Below, piece by piece: positions 42,844-54,669 of a DNA stretch of 64,000 nt (the stretch's first letter is position 1; the number at the start of each line of letters is the position of its first letter). The stretch spans positions 105,697 to 169,696 of the forward strand of contig VUYT01000038.1 in the NCBI GenBank assembly GCA_008802785.1, read 5' to 3'. A program made the position numbers and the translations under genes. This DNA is from Symmetrospora coprosmae (taxonomy: Eukaryota > Basidiomycota > Cystobasidiomycetes > Symmetrosporaceae). Below the pieces are notes generated by a model. That model saw only the letters and a list, made by a program, of their open reading frames with translations. It was not told the DNA's origin and ran no database searches.

Positions 42844-44229
42844 ATGGACGTCCTGCCCCATGTGCGTTTGCAGAACTGCGCCCCTGAAAACCTGGCGACA
42901 ATTCGGGTCTATCTATCTACCCAATCAATCCGGCCATCGAGACTGACGAGCAAGCCGCTGCCTGCTGCATTTTGACAGGATAATACCGGCTACGGTCGAA
43001 GAGAATACTGGTGCATGGCGTGCAATCTGCTGAACCTCGCATCCAGTCTGCGTAAGGCTGACCCCAGTCTGGCGTCGACAGGGACGAGAGATACGCAAAG
43101 TCGGTGCAGACTTTCTGACTGTCACACATTGTTAGCGACTGCATGGACTGACATGCGAGAACAACTCCGCTCGCACGCCGGCAGAGAAGACCCGACTAAT
43201 GCCTACGACTGGTGTCGGCGCTTTGAGGACGTTGCCGACCACATCCACGCACTCCTGCCAGACAAGACCTGCCGAATTGTTATGCTTGGCTGCGTGGGTG
43301 ACCGCACTGATTCCCACGCTTCAACTACATCCAGTCCAACTGAACACATGACCTTTTTAGGGTCACTCTAGTAGGTTGCGGCGGTGGCATACTCAAAATC
43401 GGCTCGAAGGCTCAAATACGGTCTTCCACGCACTGTTCCGTATCCCTAGCCCTCTCGCAAGACATGTATGACGATGGTTACGAGAACATTGTCAACATAG
43501 ACTACTCACGCGTCTGCATCGAACGCATGCGAGATCTGCATGCAGCACCACGACCTAGAATGACATGCGAGTTGTCCAAGTTGGCCGACTGCCGAGGACA
43601 AGGCTGATTGGCAAGTACATGTCCAGGGCAAGAAGGGGACGTACGCAAGATGGAGCTTGACGGCGCTTCTTTCGATGTCGCCATTGACAAAGCGACCATG
43701 GATGCCATGATGACGCAGATACGCGACGTCTGGGTGAGCGGGGACGAGACACAATTGGGGCGGGACTGCTCACATTGGCAATCCTGACATGGATGCATGA
43801 CGACAGAACCCAGCGCAAGACGTCATAGACGATTGCAATGCGGAAGTGGACGAAGTGCTGCGGTGCGGAGTGCCTGTTCAACTCGTTTGAGACTCGTCGA
43901 AGCGGCTGATTGATGGTGACTGTGTGCCCGGATAGTGTGCTCAAGCCAGGCGGCATCTTCATCTACATCACATTTGGGCGTGCGTCATGCTCATACTGCT
44001 GACTGCATAGGCGAAGCGAGCTGATCTCGGAAGTTGATCTGCCCCGAGCAGAACCGCATTTCCGCCGACGCTACCTGACGAGACCAGACACCACGCTAGA
44101 AGTGACAGGTAGGTGTTTCATACCGTGAGGTCTAGCCATGTGGCTCGGCTGAACTCGCCGTCGCTCTCTGTAGAGCTCACAACGACAGGCTTTTCCTATT
44201 TCCTGTATGTCCTGCGAAAGGCGCCATGA
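42844..44229 (+). CDS. eEF1A lysine methyltransferase-like protein (EEF1AKMT4/METTL13-like), one junction unresolved
   Basis: Class I SAM-dependent methyltransferase, probably of a lysine in a translation factor. Exons 42844-42861, 42979-43010, 43082-43099, 43185-43293, an uncertain part to 43566, 43627-43733, 43807-43862, 43936-43979, 44052-44108 and 44173-44229. Splicing the 18-nt and 32-nt exons builds YGRREYWDERYAKEDPTNAYDW. Later blocks are NIVNIDYSRVCIERM, SFDVAIDKATMDAMM, LRVLKPGGIFIYITFG and PHFRRRYL. The intron 43567-43626 starts GCGAGT and restores MTWQEGDVRK. The expected SAM motif I (GCGNS) after MLGC at 43293 cannot be rebuilt, so either a small exon is hidden in 43294-43446 or the gene is damaged there. 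Confidence 0.72.
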
Positions 44230-44443
44230 TCCTAAGCGCTTTATCGGAAAGCATGACCCGCGCGACTTTCGAAGGTGTCTCGCGTACCCAATAGAGGCTC
44301 CACATGAGCAGACGGCGACCGCAGGAAATGACCTGGACGCCATGCTTATCGCGCAAGCACGTGGGGGAAGATGCCAGTATCGGCATAGATGGTTGTCTGC
44401 CCGTGGAGGACAGACCTAGCATCGGCGTCCCAGAGACCTGCAA

Positions 44444-47340
44444 CTAGGTACTGCGGGTCAATGCTTGCCATATAGCCTCTTCGACCTTTGCCAAGGTGCT
44501 TCGTGGCGTGTTCAGGCTGCTCATCCAGTAGCAGGTATTGCCCAGCGGTCGAGCGTGAACGGCGAGATGTTCCTCGAATTCCGCGCCAGTGGGGCCAGGG
44601 TACCGAAGCTCCTCGAGGAAGTCCACCGAAACGGTCGATTGATATCCTGTCGAGTCCGGGCCATACAAGCATATCAGCAGGCTCCCTGCGTCCCGTGCTG
44701 TACACAGGGGACGAAACGCTCACCTGAATTGTGGGCGTCGCGGAGATATATGACGAGCACAGTCCCCATGGCCATGACTCCGTCAACCTGCGATAGCTCC
44801 ACTATCCGCTCGATGAAAGCTTTGTCCCACACGCTGAAGATTTCGCGCTCCGCTGGTAGGCCAGTCAATGGGGAGCTATCGTCTGCACGAGACGAGTTCA
44901 TCGACGCCCAGCTCTTCTTTGCCTGATTCCACTCGACACCAGTCGCGTCAAGCTCCGTGATAAGGTCGAGCGTTTTATTGGCAACGGCACTCCCGATAGG
45001 GTGGGCAGTATAGCTGTGCCCGTGGAGCAGTGCATCTTGTTTTTTCTCTCCGAGGAAAAGATTGAATACCTCCTTACTTGCTAGCGTCACGGCCATGGGC
45101 ACTAATCCTCCCGTGAGGATCTTTGCATAGCAGGCAACGTCGGGCTTGGCACCCAGCAAGGTGGACGTGGTCTGGTGTCCGAGGCGGTAAAGGCCGACAA
45201 AGACTTCGTCAAAGACAACTGGCAGAGGCAGCGGGAGCGCTTTTTGCTGTGAGTGTGACGATAGCCAAGGCGCACGCGCGTACTCGACCAGCAGTCGCTG
45301 GAAGAGCGGGTCGACAAAGAGCATCCCGCCTGCGCCCATCACGATGGGCTCCATGACGAGTGCGCCGAACGTCAGACCAAGTCGGTCCCGAGCATCTTCG
45401 ACTAGAGTCGCGATATGCTCCTTGTATCTCGCAATGAGCGGATCGTTCCTGTTCGCCAGGCGAGTCTCGACGTTGTAGATGTCGTCAAGGCTGTCACAGA
45501 CGAGAGGGTCCGGAGCCGTCGCGGACGCCTCCCACTGATCGCCTTCGAAGCGGATGACAGCTTTTCCTCCTTTCTCGATTTTGACGAGCGGTGCGTCTAG
45601 CCAGAACCCCCTTCCCCGATACCACTCGACGGTTGTAGAGTATACGCTCGGCTCGCTGGCGTCCATTGCTCCGATTGTGTCGCCGTGGTAGCTCCCTCTA
45701 AGGCCGAGGACTCCCAACTCGGTCCTTTCTATCGTGCGCTTCGGTTGCTGAGTTTGCTCTGCTGCCCTCGCATCTGCTAGCCGGCTAGCCGTTTGCCGAA
45801 GCGCCATCTTGAGCGCAACTTCCATGCCCGTGCTTCCATCGTCCGAGAAGAAGACCCGGTCCGCCCAGTCCTTGCCTACTGTCGCGAGGAGACGCTCAGA
45901 CAGCGTGACGGCGGGCTCGTTGGACGCATTGGGAAAGATGACGTGCCCGTATCTGCCGGAGGCATGGGCAGCAGCGAGGGTAAGGTCGACGTTGGCGTGT
46001 CCGAGGCACTGCGTCCACCATGAAGCGGACCCATCGAAAGTGGGGACGAGCAGGGATTGTTGACTTTCTGCTCTAGTCTCCTCTGTAGCGGCGCTGGATT
46101 CGTAGTGACTGCCAGCAAGCGCGCTGCTCCCTCGCAAAACGGAGAAGTGGTCGCCCAGCGCAGAATCGATGACCATCACGTCGCCATCGCTCTTGGTAAG
46201 CGAATGCTGGACAAATGGCCACCAAACATGGTCTCGCGTCCGCTTTGGGAGGCTGTCCAAAGCTGCCAATCGAGCCTCGTGCGCCTTATCCAAGCGAGCG
46301 ACGACATCTTGCACTCTATTGCCTGCTGGAACGTCCTGATCTGAGATACTGGCATAGAAGTCGTTCATGTGCTCAATGTCGCGCTGTCGCTCCTCGTTCG
46401 ACATGGCTGCAGAAGCGGGAGTTGCTGCTGGGGGCCTGACCATGCCGAATGGAATACCTTTCTCGTCGGACCAGCGAGAGAAGTACTTCCAGTTGGCATA
46501 GTAATCCTCCTCCAGGCAAAGCAGGGCATCGATGTCGTAGCCACGCAGAAAGAGGGATTCGTACGCGGAGAGGGTAGTGCTGATACCGCCAAGGTGCGGG
46601 GAAGCGATGAGGATGGTGGGAAGACGCAATGGGCGATACGCGTCCACTTGGGAAGCGCCTGTCAGCGTCGGCGAGTGTGGGCCTGACATCCAAATGTTCC
46701 GGGCATTTTAATCAGCTTGGCAGGGCCATCATCAACAAAGCTCGTGTCCCCCTTCCGGCTCGCCAGGCGCCACACACCTCCTGCAGTCTCGACATAGAGA
46801 CTTGCTTTCTCGGTTTGAGACAGCCCGCCGGCTATGCTTCCTGCGAAGCGGACAATGCCTTCGTTGACGAGCGCGTCTGATGGTGGGGTGTACTGTTTTT
46901 GGGGCCAGAAAGCTGCCAGTGAGCAGGGGGTATTCTCCTCTCCTGCGATGGCGTCAATACTCGACATGACTCACGCTGCCATCCTTCTCCCTGGCCAGCT
47001 CGGCTGCCAGATGCGGGCTGACTGGCTCGTCAAAGTAGTGCAGACAGGTTGTCGAGCGCGTCCGTGGGGCGAAAGTCGAGACGTGCCTGGAGAGACGGAC
47101 GGGCGTCCCGCTTCAGAAAGCAATGGCCAGGCGGCACGGCCAGCGCCATGCAGACAGAGATGTAGACGGACGACGAGATGCTCACCAATCGTCGCCGTGC
47201 CCTCCTGTGCCCACTGGCTTGAAGTAATGCGCTGGCCTGCTTGTCGGAGCTGCCCGACAGAGTGCCGTCGCGAAGAGCGTCTTTCCGACCTCTGTGTTTG
47301 CCCCAAAGATCTGGTGCACACGGAGGTTGCGGAAGAGCAT
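44444..47340 (-). CDS. bioDA: Bifunctional dethiobiotin synthetase / DAPA aminotransferase
   Basis: Carries two consecutive steps of biotin synthesis in one chain. Exons 47340-47186, 47086-46975, 46892-46778, 46682-44724 and 44646-44444, 847 aa. The N-terminal BioD part has P-loop GANTEVGKT, YFKPVGTGG, YVETAGG and LPTILIASPHLGGISTTL. The C-terminal BioA part is a class III PLP aminotransferase: SWWTQCLGHAN, FSDDGSTGMEVALKMA, GSYHGDTIGAMD, PVVFDEVFVGLYR and Schiff-base Lys in CYAKILTGG (about residue 646), HGHSYTAHPIG, RPLGNTCYWMSSLN. All key residues are present, so a working enzyme is expected. Divergent from AP-3 beta with 236 bp between starts. Confidence 0.93.
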
Positions 47341-47576
47341 GCTCGCTGGCGGGGTCGGGGGTGTGACAGTAAAATACAGCAGTGAGCGTCGAAGATTGAG
47401 CCTCTCGAGTTGCCATTGCCCTTCTTCTGCCCGCTTGCTTGATCGGGGGCAATCCAGTAGTCGCAGGTCACGCCGCCGTCATCATCGTCCTTCACCCTCT
47501 GCTCCCATCCCATCAGAAGGAAGACAGCAGCAGCAGCAGCAAGGACACATAGTCGCGTGCACACGCCGCCGGAGCA

Positions 47577-50500
47577 ATGGACTCGACGTCAATCCAGACG
47601 GCAGTCTACCGCCTTTCCGCGCGGCTGCATGAGAACCTCAGCGAGACGGCACGGGATCTCGGCCTCCAAGGGCTCGACGCGGCCAACCTCGCCTCGTCCG
47701 CATCTTCGGCAGCAGGAGGCGCGGCTGGAGCCGGCGCCGCGGGCAAGTACCTGGAGGATGGCGCAGTTGTCACGGACGAAGGTATCCGAGAGACAAAGAA
47801 GCTGCTCGAGACGAGGAGGGATGCCAGCATGACGGAAGGTCTCCGGAGGGTCCTCGCGGTGCGTCCGACAGACAGCCGTCAGCCTGCTGTGCCATGGGGC
47901 AGGCAGGGCAGGCCATGGCTCTGTCGCAGGCCCAACGGCTGACTGGAAACTTGCCGTTGCTCCATGCGTCTTCTCGACCATGCCCGCAGATGATGAGCAA
48001 GGGTCATCCGGTCCTGACCTTCTTTCCACAGGTCGTCCAATGCCTGTCCTCTTCGTCCTCCTCCACAGCAACGGGTGGCATGTCCTCGTCCGGCTCCTCG
48101 TCTACCGCTTCATCGCTGCAAATTCGCTCTCTCGTCTCGCTCTACATCCTCCGCCAAGCCCGTCTCGAGCCCGACCTCGCCCTGCTTCCCGTCAACATGT
48201 ACCAGAAGGACCTGCGCGATCCCAACCCCGTCGTGCGTGCACTCGCTTTGCGTACACTGGCCAGGATGGGCCTCGATAGCATCGCCGCACTGGTCGTCAT
48301 GAGCCTAAAGACAGCCTCGAGGGACTCCAACTGGTTCGTCAGGCGGACTGTTGCTGAATCGCTGGACAGGGTCTTTGCGTGAGTGGAAATCTTTCCTCGC
48401 TGCTGATTATGGTATGGTCATCTTTATGCGGTTGCACCCTGCTCATCACCAACTGTTGCTCTCTCATCGTTCATACTCCGCCCGCCAGACTCGACCCCTC
48501 GCACATCACCTCCCTCATCCCAATCCTACAGACATTAATAGCGGACCGCAATCCGCTCGTCCTTGGCACTGCACTGGCCGCTCTCGAGAACATCGCCCCT
48601 GGGCGGAACGATCTTCTGCACAGTCAATACAGGCGATTGTGCCGCTCGCTGGTTGATACGGACGAGTGGAGCCAGGTTGTCATGCTCAGGGTGCTCGAGC
48701 GGTACGCGAGATGCGAATTTTCAGATCCAGAAGGGAAAGGCAGCAAGGTCAGCCTCGATACCCGGGGCGCTCTGTACGAGTCCCAGGCTGATTAGCAGAA
48801 TCCAACCGTATATAGCTCGACAGGGATCTGGAGCTGCTGCTCAAGTGTGCGGAGCCACTCTTCTTCAATCGCAATGCTGCGGTGCGTTGGCCACAATCCA
48901 TCTCGAAGTGGTGCCACCGCACTGACGACTTCTGGGTGAACTGCTTGCAGGTGGTGCTCGCCGCTGTTCGCGTCTACCACCGTCTGGCTCCGGCAAGCTG
49001 GGCCAACCGATATATCGGTCCTCTGCTGCGTTTGCTACAGGCTCAGCCAGAGGTGCAAGCTGTAGTGCTCGCAAACATCGCCGTCATCGCCGCCAGCCGT
49101 CCAGTGGGTCCGACGCGCGGGCACATCTAGCGCCTATCCCAGCACATGCATGCAGATAGGCTGACTTGGCGCCTGATCTCTTATCGCGGAACTGTATCTA
49201 CAGGCCCTCTTCAGCCAGCCTCAGCACCTCAGCCGTTTCTACATCTCGCAATCGATGGATGCGCCGGTCGTCCAGAACCTCAAACTGCAGATCTTGATAC
49301 TACTGGTAACGAAGGAGAACATTCGGGTCATCCTGTCCGAGCTCATGGTGGGCGGGGATTGTTGTCAAGCGATCGTCCGCTAGGGCTGACTTCCCGCTTT
49401 TTGGACTGAACTTTAAGGAATACATCCGCTCGCCAGATGAGGACTTTGTTGGCGAGGTCGTCAGAAGCATCGGACAATGCGGCTCACGCATCACTGCAGT
49501 CACCCACGAGTGCATCAAAGTCTTGCTGCGTCTCGTACTGAAAGGAGGCAGCCGTGAGTGGTCAAACAGAGACCGAGGGAACAGTCTCGCTACAGGATAA
49601 AGCTGAGCAGAATCATGCTCGATACGTTGGTACTTCAGAACTCATCACACACCGAGCTCTCCTCGAACTACACCGGCTCATCTCTGCGGCTTCTGCGCCG
49701 GCGGACTCTCAGGGCAAGACGCTGGTCAGGCTCATTACCGCCTTCCACAACCGTCGGATCACGTCGGCAGCCTCGAGAGCTGCTTTCTTTGGGCTCGTGG
49801 CGGAGTTCTTGCATTTACTCTCTGGAAGCATGGTCAGCGCGGTCGACGTGCTTCGTGTGGGCGTCCGCACATTCCAGCGGGAGGTATGTAATATCGCAAT
49901 CACCCGTTACACGCCTGGGCGGGACAGGACAGGAGCTGAGAGACAACCCATCACATATGTCTCAGACGGAAGCCGCCAAATCTTCGCTACTGCTCCTCTC
50001 GACAAAGCTTATCCTCCTTTCCTCGAGCTCTCCTCCACCCTTTCTCCGTCAAGTGCATATACTGCATGCATATGTTACAGCACTTGGCCGATACGATGCT
50101 TCTTGGGCGATACGTGACCTCACACGCTTCTACGTGGCCCTGGTCAAGGAGGCTGGGATCGAAGTACAAGCCGAGGACGAAGGGAATGCTGTCGAAGAAG
50201 AGGCGTTTGCTCGGGGCGACTTTGTGGCTGGGAACGCAGCAGCCCACGATGAGAACGCATCTCTGGGCGGAGAGAGCGGTGACGCCGTCGGTCGGGAGCT
50301 TCGGCGGAAGGAAGCGGTCGCAGATCAGGAGCGGACGCGTGCCGCTTTGCGCACAGTCCTCCTCTCGGGGCCATTGAAGCAGACGAAGGACGCGAGAAGC
50401 GTCACAGAACGGGAAGAAGACGGGACAAGGAGGACACTGGCGAGCGAGCAGCTGCTGGGTACCTTTGCGCTCTCGGCGCGGTTCGGCAAATCAACGGTGG

Positions 50501-51126
50501 CTACTACCGCACCTGCCATGGGAGGGGACGCCGCAGAAGTCGTCCCTGTCTTGAGCGGATGGAGTCCGCTTCCAGGTTGGGCGGTCTCCTCTTCGCCCTC
50601 TGCGCTCCGGGACCCTCCGGCCGATGTCGACGACGACGGCGGAGGCACCCGATCGTCCTCAACTTCCTTCACCAACGCTCCGTTCCCCAAGACTTCGCGC
50701 AGTAAGGCAAGGAGTGCCCGAGATGCCGTGCAGCGGTCGGCCTCTCCAAGGTTGCGGGAACAGGTCGTCCTCGTTCCGACGGAGAGCGACCCTTCAGCGT
50801 ACGCAAGGCAAGAGGTGCCGAGGACGAAGGGGCTGCAGGAATTTCTGGAGTCGGAGTCCGAAGATGGGGAGGAGGACGATGAAGGAACGGAAGAGGAGGA
50901 CGAGAGTGACAGCGAGAGTGAGAGCGACGAGGTGGAGGAGGAGGAAGTGGACGGCGGCCAACTTAGACAGCCAGCGGCTGTTGGACTGGCAGCCAAGGAA
51001 GAGGAGGACGACGACGACGACGACGAAAGCGAGAGTAGCAGCGAGGAAGATGACGAGGAGATGCAGTCAGATGCAGCAGTGATGCCCGCAGCGGGGCAGA
51101 AACAGCCCCTGCTGGCCAGCCAATGA
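47577..51126 (+). CDS. APL6: AP-3 adaptor complex beta subunit
   Basis: Large subunit of the AP-3 coat that sorts cargo from Golgi/endosomes to the vacuole. Exons 47577-47858, 47990-48378, 48489-48747, 48816-48881, 48951-49103, 49204-49347, 49418-49553, 49639-49883 and 49966-51126; phases agree throughout, 944 aa. Adaptin repeats: QIRSLVSLYILRQA, DPNPVVRALALRTLARM, DSNWFVRRTVAESLDRVFA, NRNAAVVLAAVRVYHRLAP, FVGEVVRSIGQCGSRI. The C-terminal third is the acidic Ser/Glu/Asp hinge typical of AP-3 beta; no ear domain is visible. Junctions 48748-48815 and 49554-49638 were chosen by phase. An extra Ser/Gly-rich loop sits near residue 110. Confidence 0.88.
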
Positions 51127-51421
51127 AGCTAGGCTGTCGAACTCAACTCCGTGGAGTAGACCCGCTTGGTGTAATCCAATGCTGTTAGTGCTTGAAAGCC
51201 TACGCACAGCTTTGCGCTTCATCAGTGTCGGGTGTTGGCTATCCCCGCCTGGCATGGATTCTTTGACTATGCACTCCGATATTCTACAAAAGCCAGCAAG
51301 TACAACGAAGCGGGCAAGCAGGTGGCAGGAGACGCGGGCATAGAGTGACGCTAAGGCGTTGATCATGCGTGTCATCGATTGCGTCACGCAGCGGGCTGTG
51401 GGAAGGGGTGAAAGGCCCATG

Positions 51422-52081
51422 TCAGCCCAAGTTTGCGAGCTTTTCATAACGCCGCAATATACTGACTTGGACCGTCAAACCCTCATCTCGACCAGCGTAG
51501 AACTGATCGAGGTACGTAGCTGTACGCGTGTGCAGAAGGGTCAGTTTAGATGTGCCAATCTGTAGAGAGGTGCAGGGGCTTGGCTCACTAGGTCGAGCCG
51601 GGTACTGCGCGGAGATGAGGGCGAGAGAATTCACTCGGCTACGTCAGTGCCGACACTGAAGGCGTAGGAGACCGCTGACACACGTCGAGTTCGTGGTCTG
51701 TCAGCCGCAGCCTTATCTGACGTACCTCTTCTGCATTGAACATGCGCATCAGGTGGCTCTCCATCTTCCATGCGTTGACCGTTTCCTGGTACTCCTGGTA
51801 CCCTTTCAGGAGAAGGATGTCGACTGCCTCTAGGTCGTCGACAAACTTGTTCTTCTCAAACTGTTCGCGGACCTTGGCACGGATAGCCGTGGCAGGGATG
51901 TTCACGGCGTAGATCTGGACAATCTCGGGTGCGGCTCTGTGCGTGCGGGAACGTGCGATGCCGCAGGAGCGCGATGGGGAACGCGATCAGCAAGAGTGAG
52001 AGTGCAATCCGCCTGGACACACTTGGGTGTGACGCACCTGTACCAGGTCCTGTAGAGCGCTCGAGAGCGAGCCTGTGCCAT
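51422..52081 (-). CDS. NADH dehydrogenase LYR subunit (NDUFA6/B14 type)
   Basis: Accessory subunit of mitochondrial complex I that binds acyl carrier protein. The LYR motif is in ALYRTWYR in exon 1 (from 52081). Splicing gives WYRAAPEIVQIYAVNIPATAIRAKV, then KNKFVDDLEAVDILLLKGYQEYQETVNAWKM. The C-terminal block YLDQFYAGRDEG is downstream at about 51480-51515 in another exon. A GTACGT...GTCAG segment of 51 nt after NAEE is both a plausible intron and open in frame, so the C-terminal exon chain is not fixed. An additional 5' exon before 52081 is possible because homologs have a longer N-terminus. Confidence 0.75.
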
Positions 52082-52768
52082 CGGCCACGAGCCTGTTGTA
52101 GCGGCAGCGGCAAGAACCGAGAGGCAGGGGCAGGGTGAATGCGCAGCGACGTCAGTTCCGGGCAACCAGACCAGACCCTGCACAGGCTGGTTGCCTCTCA
52201 GAGAGCATGTCATTGAGCCCGGCGGGCAGGGCTGCAGCACCCCATCCAGGCCGCCTCGCTTTCCGCCCTGGGTTCCAAGCAGGACACGTACCAGAAGAGG
52301 CTGTCATCTTTGCCAGACGCGATGGAATGGTAGCCATGGCTTCTATGCGAGAAGCTGAGTGGGGTCGTGGATGGATTGACGAGACGCTGACAGGCCGGCT
52401 GGGATGGAGCCCTGGAGCGCCCTTGCCAGTGCCCGGAAAGCGTGCCCGACGCTGCCCAGAGCCTCGGAGGAAGGACAGCCAACAAAGCAGCGAAAGACGA
52501 GGACGAGGGAGATCCGCGCAGTACATCTGCATTCATGTACTGCTAGCCATCCAGCTGCTGCAGACAGGCCAGGCTGCAAGTCCTGATATGTTCATGATTC
52601 TTGTGGCGTCGCCTCCTCGTTGGTCCTCACCCCGCCCGCCCGCCCGCCTGCCGTTCTGCTCGCTTGCTCTTGCGCTCTGCCCTGCCCTCGTCACAAGACG
52701 CTTGAAGCGGAGCAATCACATCACAGTAGCCGGGCCTACACACGCACACGCACGAGAATACAGAGAGA
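52082..52768. promoter_or_regulatory. Divergent spacer between the LYR subunit and SR-protein genes
   Basis: About 690 bp, the longest spacer in the window. It carries a (CCCG)n-like stretch near 52628-52642 and an open frame on the plus strand that I reject as coding. Nothing else recognised. Confidence 0.45.
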
Positions 52769-54339
52769 ATGTAAGGCGCTCGACTTGGAACTGTGTGCCT
52801 TTCGCTGCTGCTTGTACACCGCTGACGATGCCCTTGCGCTTCCGTCTTGTGCAAAAGGTCGGCCAGGAGAACCACCCTCTTCGTCGCCGGCTTCGGCCAG
52901 GACCTGCGAGCCAAGGACCTCGCTTACGAGGTGAGGCACATCCTCACTCAAGGAGTGTCAAGTCAGCAAGCTCGCGAGCCGCACGCTCACGCACGCTTGC
53001 CAACCGCTTCTCGTTCGGCCTCTCCGCCCTTCTGACCAGTTTGAGCGATATGGAAGGCTCGTCCGATGCGACATTCCGGCTCCAAAGTCTTCGACCGCCA
53101 AAGTGTGAGCATGCATTCTGCACGAACATCGAACCGATGCGAGCGTACGGCCTCGCAAAAGCGATACGGCTCGAGTCGATATCCCTTATCCGCCCTGTCC
53201 GAGTTCCACTCACGCCCGGTCCCCGTTGGGATGGAAAGAACCCGTCACTGCACGAATGGACGGATTGGCAACCTGTAGTCGGGGGCGAACAATTAGACGG
53301 TCGGAAAGACGGTCGAGAACGTTCTCGAGAAGGCCTCTCGGTCCTCCCTACAGGCACGGCGGGCACCGTACGGACCTGATCCGCGTTCGGCCCCGGCTGC
53401 ACGTATCGCGCAGACCATGGTGCGCAGTCAGCGAAAAGCATGCATTGCAAAGCACCTTCTTCGCGGGTCTATGTCCTCAACTCTTCTCACACCCTGTCCC
53501 TAACTGGCTCAGTGTCGCGATCTCCCGAACTCCCCTCACACGGCTTCGAAGCGGATCGATTGGATCGATTGGCGCAGACGAGTCGGACACGATCAACTGA
53601 CGATACGAACGATGGTCTGGTCTTTTCCCCGCGACTTCTTCCAATTCGGACGACTCAGAGGCTACGCCTTCATCGAGTTCGAGGATGAGAGGGACGCCGA
53701 GGAGTAGGTTCCTGTCATGCGCATCCCCCACAGTCTCGCCCATCTGATCTAATCATTCCTTCCTCTCATCGCATCGCAGTGCGTACCACGACATGCACGG
53801 ACGCCGAGTTGATGGCTACCAGGTCACGGTTCAGGTAAGCAAGTCTCCTCTGCTCTGCCCCGCCAGACCTCATTAATCGCCTTGCTGACACTTCAACTCC
53901 ATCTACACCAAATTAGTGGGCCAAGAACGCCCCTTCGACCAACTGGCGATATGAGCGATCCGACAACGGACCCAGAGGCGGCGGCGGTGGCGGCTACGGC
54001 GGTGGCTACGGTGGCCGAGGCGGAGACCGCGACCGCCGACGCTCACGCTCCCCTCCCCGACGAGACAGCGGTCGCGACCGCGATGACGGCCGTGGCGGTG
54101 GCCGCGATGCCCCGAGCGGCGGTCGAGGCCGCTCGCGCTCGCCTGGACGCAGGAACGACCGATCCCCTTCGCCCCGACGATCCCCCGCTCCCCGAGACGG
54201 CGGACGAGGGGGCGAGGCTTCTACCGATGCGCCCGTCGAGGGATCTGCTGGCCGATACCGCGACGAGCAGAGCCCCGACGCCGCTGCCGGAAACGGTGCA
54301 GACCGAAGGAACGACCGATCCCTCAGCCCTGCCGCTTAA
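52769..54339 (+). CDS. SR-type splicing factor (single RRM, RGG and RS tail)
   Basis: RNA-binding splicing regulator. Exons 52769-52770, 52858-52930, 53040-53104, 53659-53703, 53780-53834 and 53917-54339, 220 aa. The first coding exon contributes only AT; the G of the start codon comes after an 87-nt intron, giving MSARRTTLFVAGF. RNP2 is TLFVAGF and RNP1 is GYAFIEFED; DAYHDMHGRRVDGYQVTVQWAK closes the RRM. Then comes a GGGGYGGGYGGRGG segment and repeated RS/SP dipeptides (RRRSRSPPRR, GRSRSPGRR, RSPSPRRSP). Intron 3 is 554 nt, about five to ten times the local norm. The RRM join at intron 3 uses GTGAGC and restores frame. Strong family call. Confidence 0.88.
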
Positions 54340-54669
54340 GCGTAGTCGTTTCGTCTCGCGCATCTCGTGTTCAATCTCGAAGGGTCCAGCGCCAGTGTCA
54401 TCGTGTGGCGAGCTGAACTGACACAGGGCGAACGGGAAGACGGAAGAGAGGACGAGTGGAAGGTCGGTAGACAGCGAGGATCGAGGATACGCCCGGTTGT
54501 CAGGCGTCCGCGCCCCAAAAGATACACTGAAGCGCTGCTCCAGGAAGTGTACAGAGCACATTGTAGGCGTTGCAATCTGACATATGCAGCAATTGCAGCA
54601 AAGCTCTCTTCACCGCGGGCACAGGGCTCGACCCGCTTGCCCGAAAGGATGATTCGCGACGTCCCTATG
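54340..54669. other. Convergent spacer between SR-protein and Mms22-like genes
   Basis: About 330 bp; 3' flanks only. No gene supported. Confidence 0.45.

Noticed and set aside
49554-49570. A 16-nt intron in the AP-3 beta gene
   Set aside because: Too short to be spliced. The acceptor at 49638 gives the same phase with an 85-nt intron.
52135-53379. A 414-codon plus-strand open frame covering the SR-gene promoter and first exons
   Set aside because: It runs antisense to none of the known blocks but overlaps the SR exons in another frame, shows no domain and has GC-rich low-complexity composition.
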